A program made the position numbers and the translations under genes. Of a stretch of DNA of 13,057 nt, positions 12,772 to 13,057 are shown piece by piece. Numbering within the stretch: the stretch's first letter is position 1; every line of letters starts with the position of its first letter. Under the pieces are notes generated by a model, which saw only the letters and a list, made by a program, of their open reading frames with translations, ran no database searches and had not been told where the DNA came from. Source of the DNA: an uncultured Collinsella sp. (lineage in GTDB: Bacteria; Actinomycetota; Coriobacteriia; Coriobacteriales; Coriobacteriaceae); assembly GCA_902491895.1 (NCBI GenBank), contig CABUJH010000052.1, forward strand, positions 1 through 13,057, in the 5' to 3' direction.

Positions 12772-13057
12772 TCTCCCTATATCAACCCGTCCGCGGCGAC
12801 CTCGGCGTGTCTTCCCGACGCTCGTCTTTGCAGTTTAATATCCGCCCGTGGCGATCTCTCGCTGGGCAATCCGTTGCTACGGCTGAGGCTTCTTCGTCGA
12901 ACCGACAGTCTGTGCACGCGTGTGGCGCCCTGGGCGCTCGCAGAAAAGGGACCTGAGGTTCGCCTCAACGGCTTCGGATCAAACCGCTTCCGGGGTGATC
13001 GGTGTTAGCGCTACTGTAAAAACAACCAATTTCGCCATCGCACTTTAGCCGATTCCG
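12772..13057. other. apparently non-coding tail of the window
   Basis: No convincing reading frame is present. The only open frame (minus strand, 63 codons, Arg/Ser-rich) has no ribosome site. Two loosely similar stretches begin ATATCAACCCGTCCGCGGCG (12779) and ATATCCGCCCGTGGCGATC (12838), perhaps an old duplication. A small hairpin TGAGG-TTCG-CCTCA lies at 12953-12966. The AT-richer bases from about 13012 may belong to the promoter of a gene beyond the edge. Confidence 0.4.
13003..13016. promoter_or_regulatory. possible LacI-type operator half-match
   Basis: TGTTAGCGCTACTG has the perfect central palindrome TAGCGCTA and resembles the TGTTAGCGCTAACA type of site bound by LacI-family repressors, with the right arm imperfect. 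It would make sense only if a gene starts just beyond the window. Confidence 0.2.

Noticed and set aside
12777..12968. Minus-strand 63-codon frame in the right-hand tail
   Set aside because: It has low-complexity Arg/Ser-rich content, no ribosome site and no family resemblance.

Overview
The window looks like a chromosomal segment of a GC-rich, gut-type actinobacterium of the class Coriobacteriia, most likely Collinsella or a close relative. This rests on high GC with frequent GTG starts, AGGAGG-type ribosome sites, a VanRS-like two-component pair, a Gram-positive-style tyrosine phosphorelay (Wzz-like adaptor, BY-kinase, PHP-family phosphatase) and tRNA genes that encode CCA. The genus is inference; no marker gene settles it.

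Layout. (1) 1-244: remains of a tRNA-linked repeat (a tRNA 3' end without its body), a terminator, and the start of a second repeat unit. (2) 245-2686: an 813-residue cytosolic protein of unknown function with TPR-like helices near its C-terminus. (3) 2687-3195: a complete tRNA-Ser(GCU), followed by an unusual array in which the last part of the tRNA plus its terminator is duplicated (59 nt, one mismatch) around a highly structured, non-coding insert of 133 nt. (4) 3196-4536, minus strand: a secreted D-alanyl-D-alanine carboxypeptidase. (5) 4734-6694: a divergently transcribed VanR/VanS-like response regulator and sensor kinase; the sensor appears to have four membrane segments. (6) 6798-9894: PstB (phosphate-import ATPase) followed by a PhoB/PhoR-like pair; pstS, pstC, pstA and phoU are not in the window. 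(7) 10090-12153: Wzz/CpsC-like membrane adaptor, CpsD-like tyrosine kinase and CpsB-like phosphatase, with no glycosyltransferases nearby. (8) 12193-12693: a GNAT acetyltransferase. (9) 12694-13057: a strong GC-rich hairpin and an apparently non-coding tail.

How the genes may work together. Almost everything between 3196 and 12153 concerns the cell envelope or sensing at it: peptidoglycan trimming (carboxypeptidase), a cell-wall-type two-component system reading away from the same intergenic region, phosphate signalling (PstB with PhoB/PhoR), and control of surface polysaccharide by tyrosine phosphorylation. The feature least explained by known families is the tRNA-linked repeat array at 2854-3135, which recurs in a diverged form at 1-150. 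It is the best candidate here for something undescribed.
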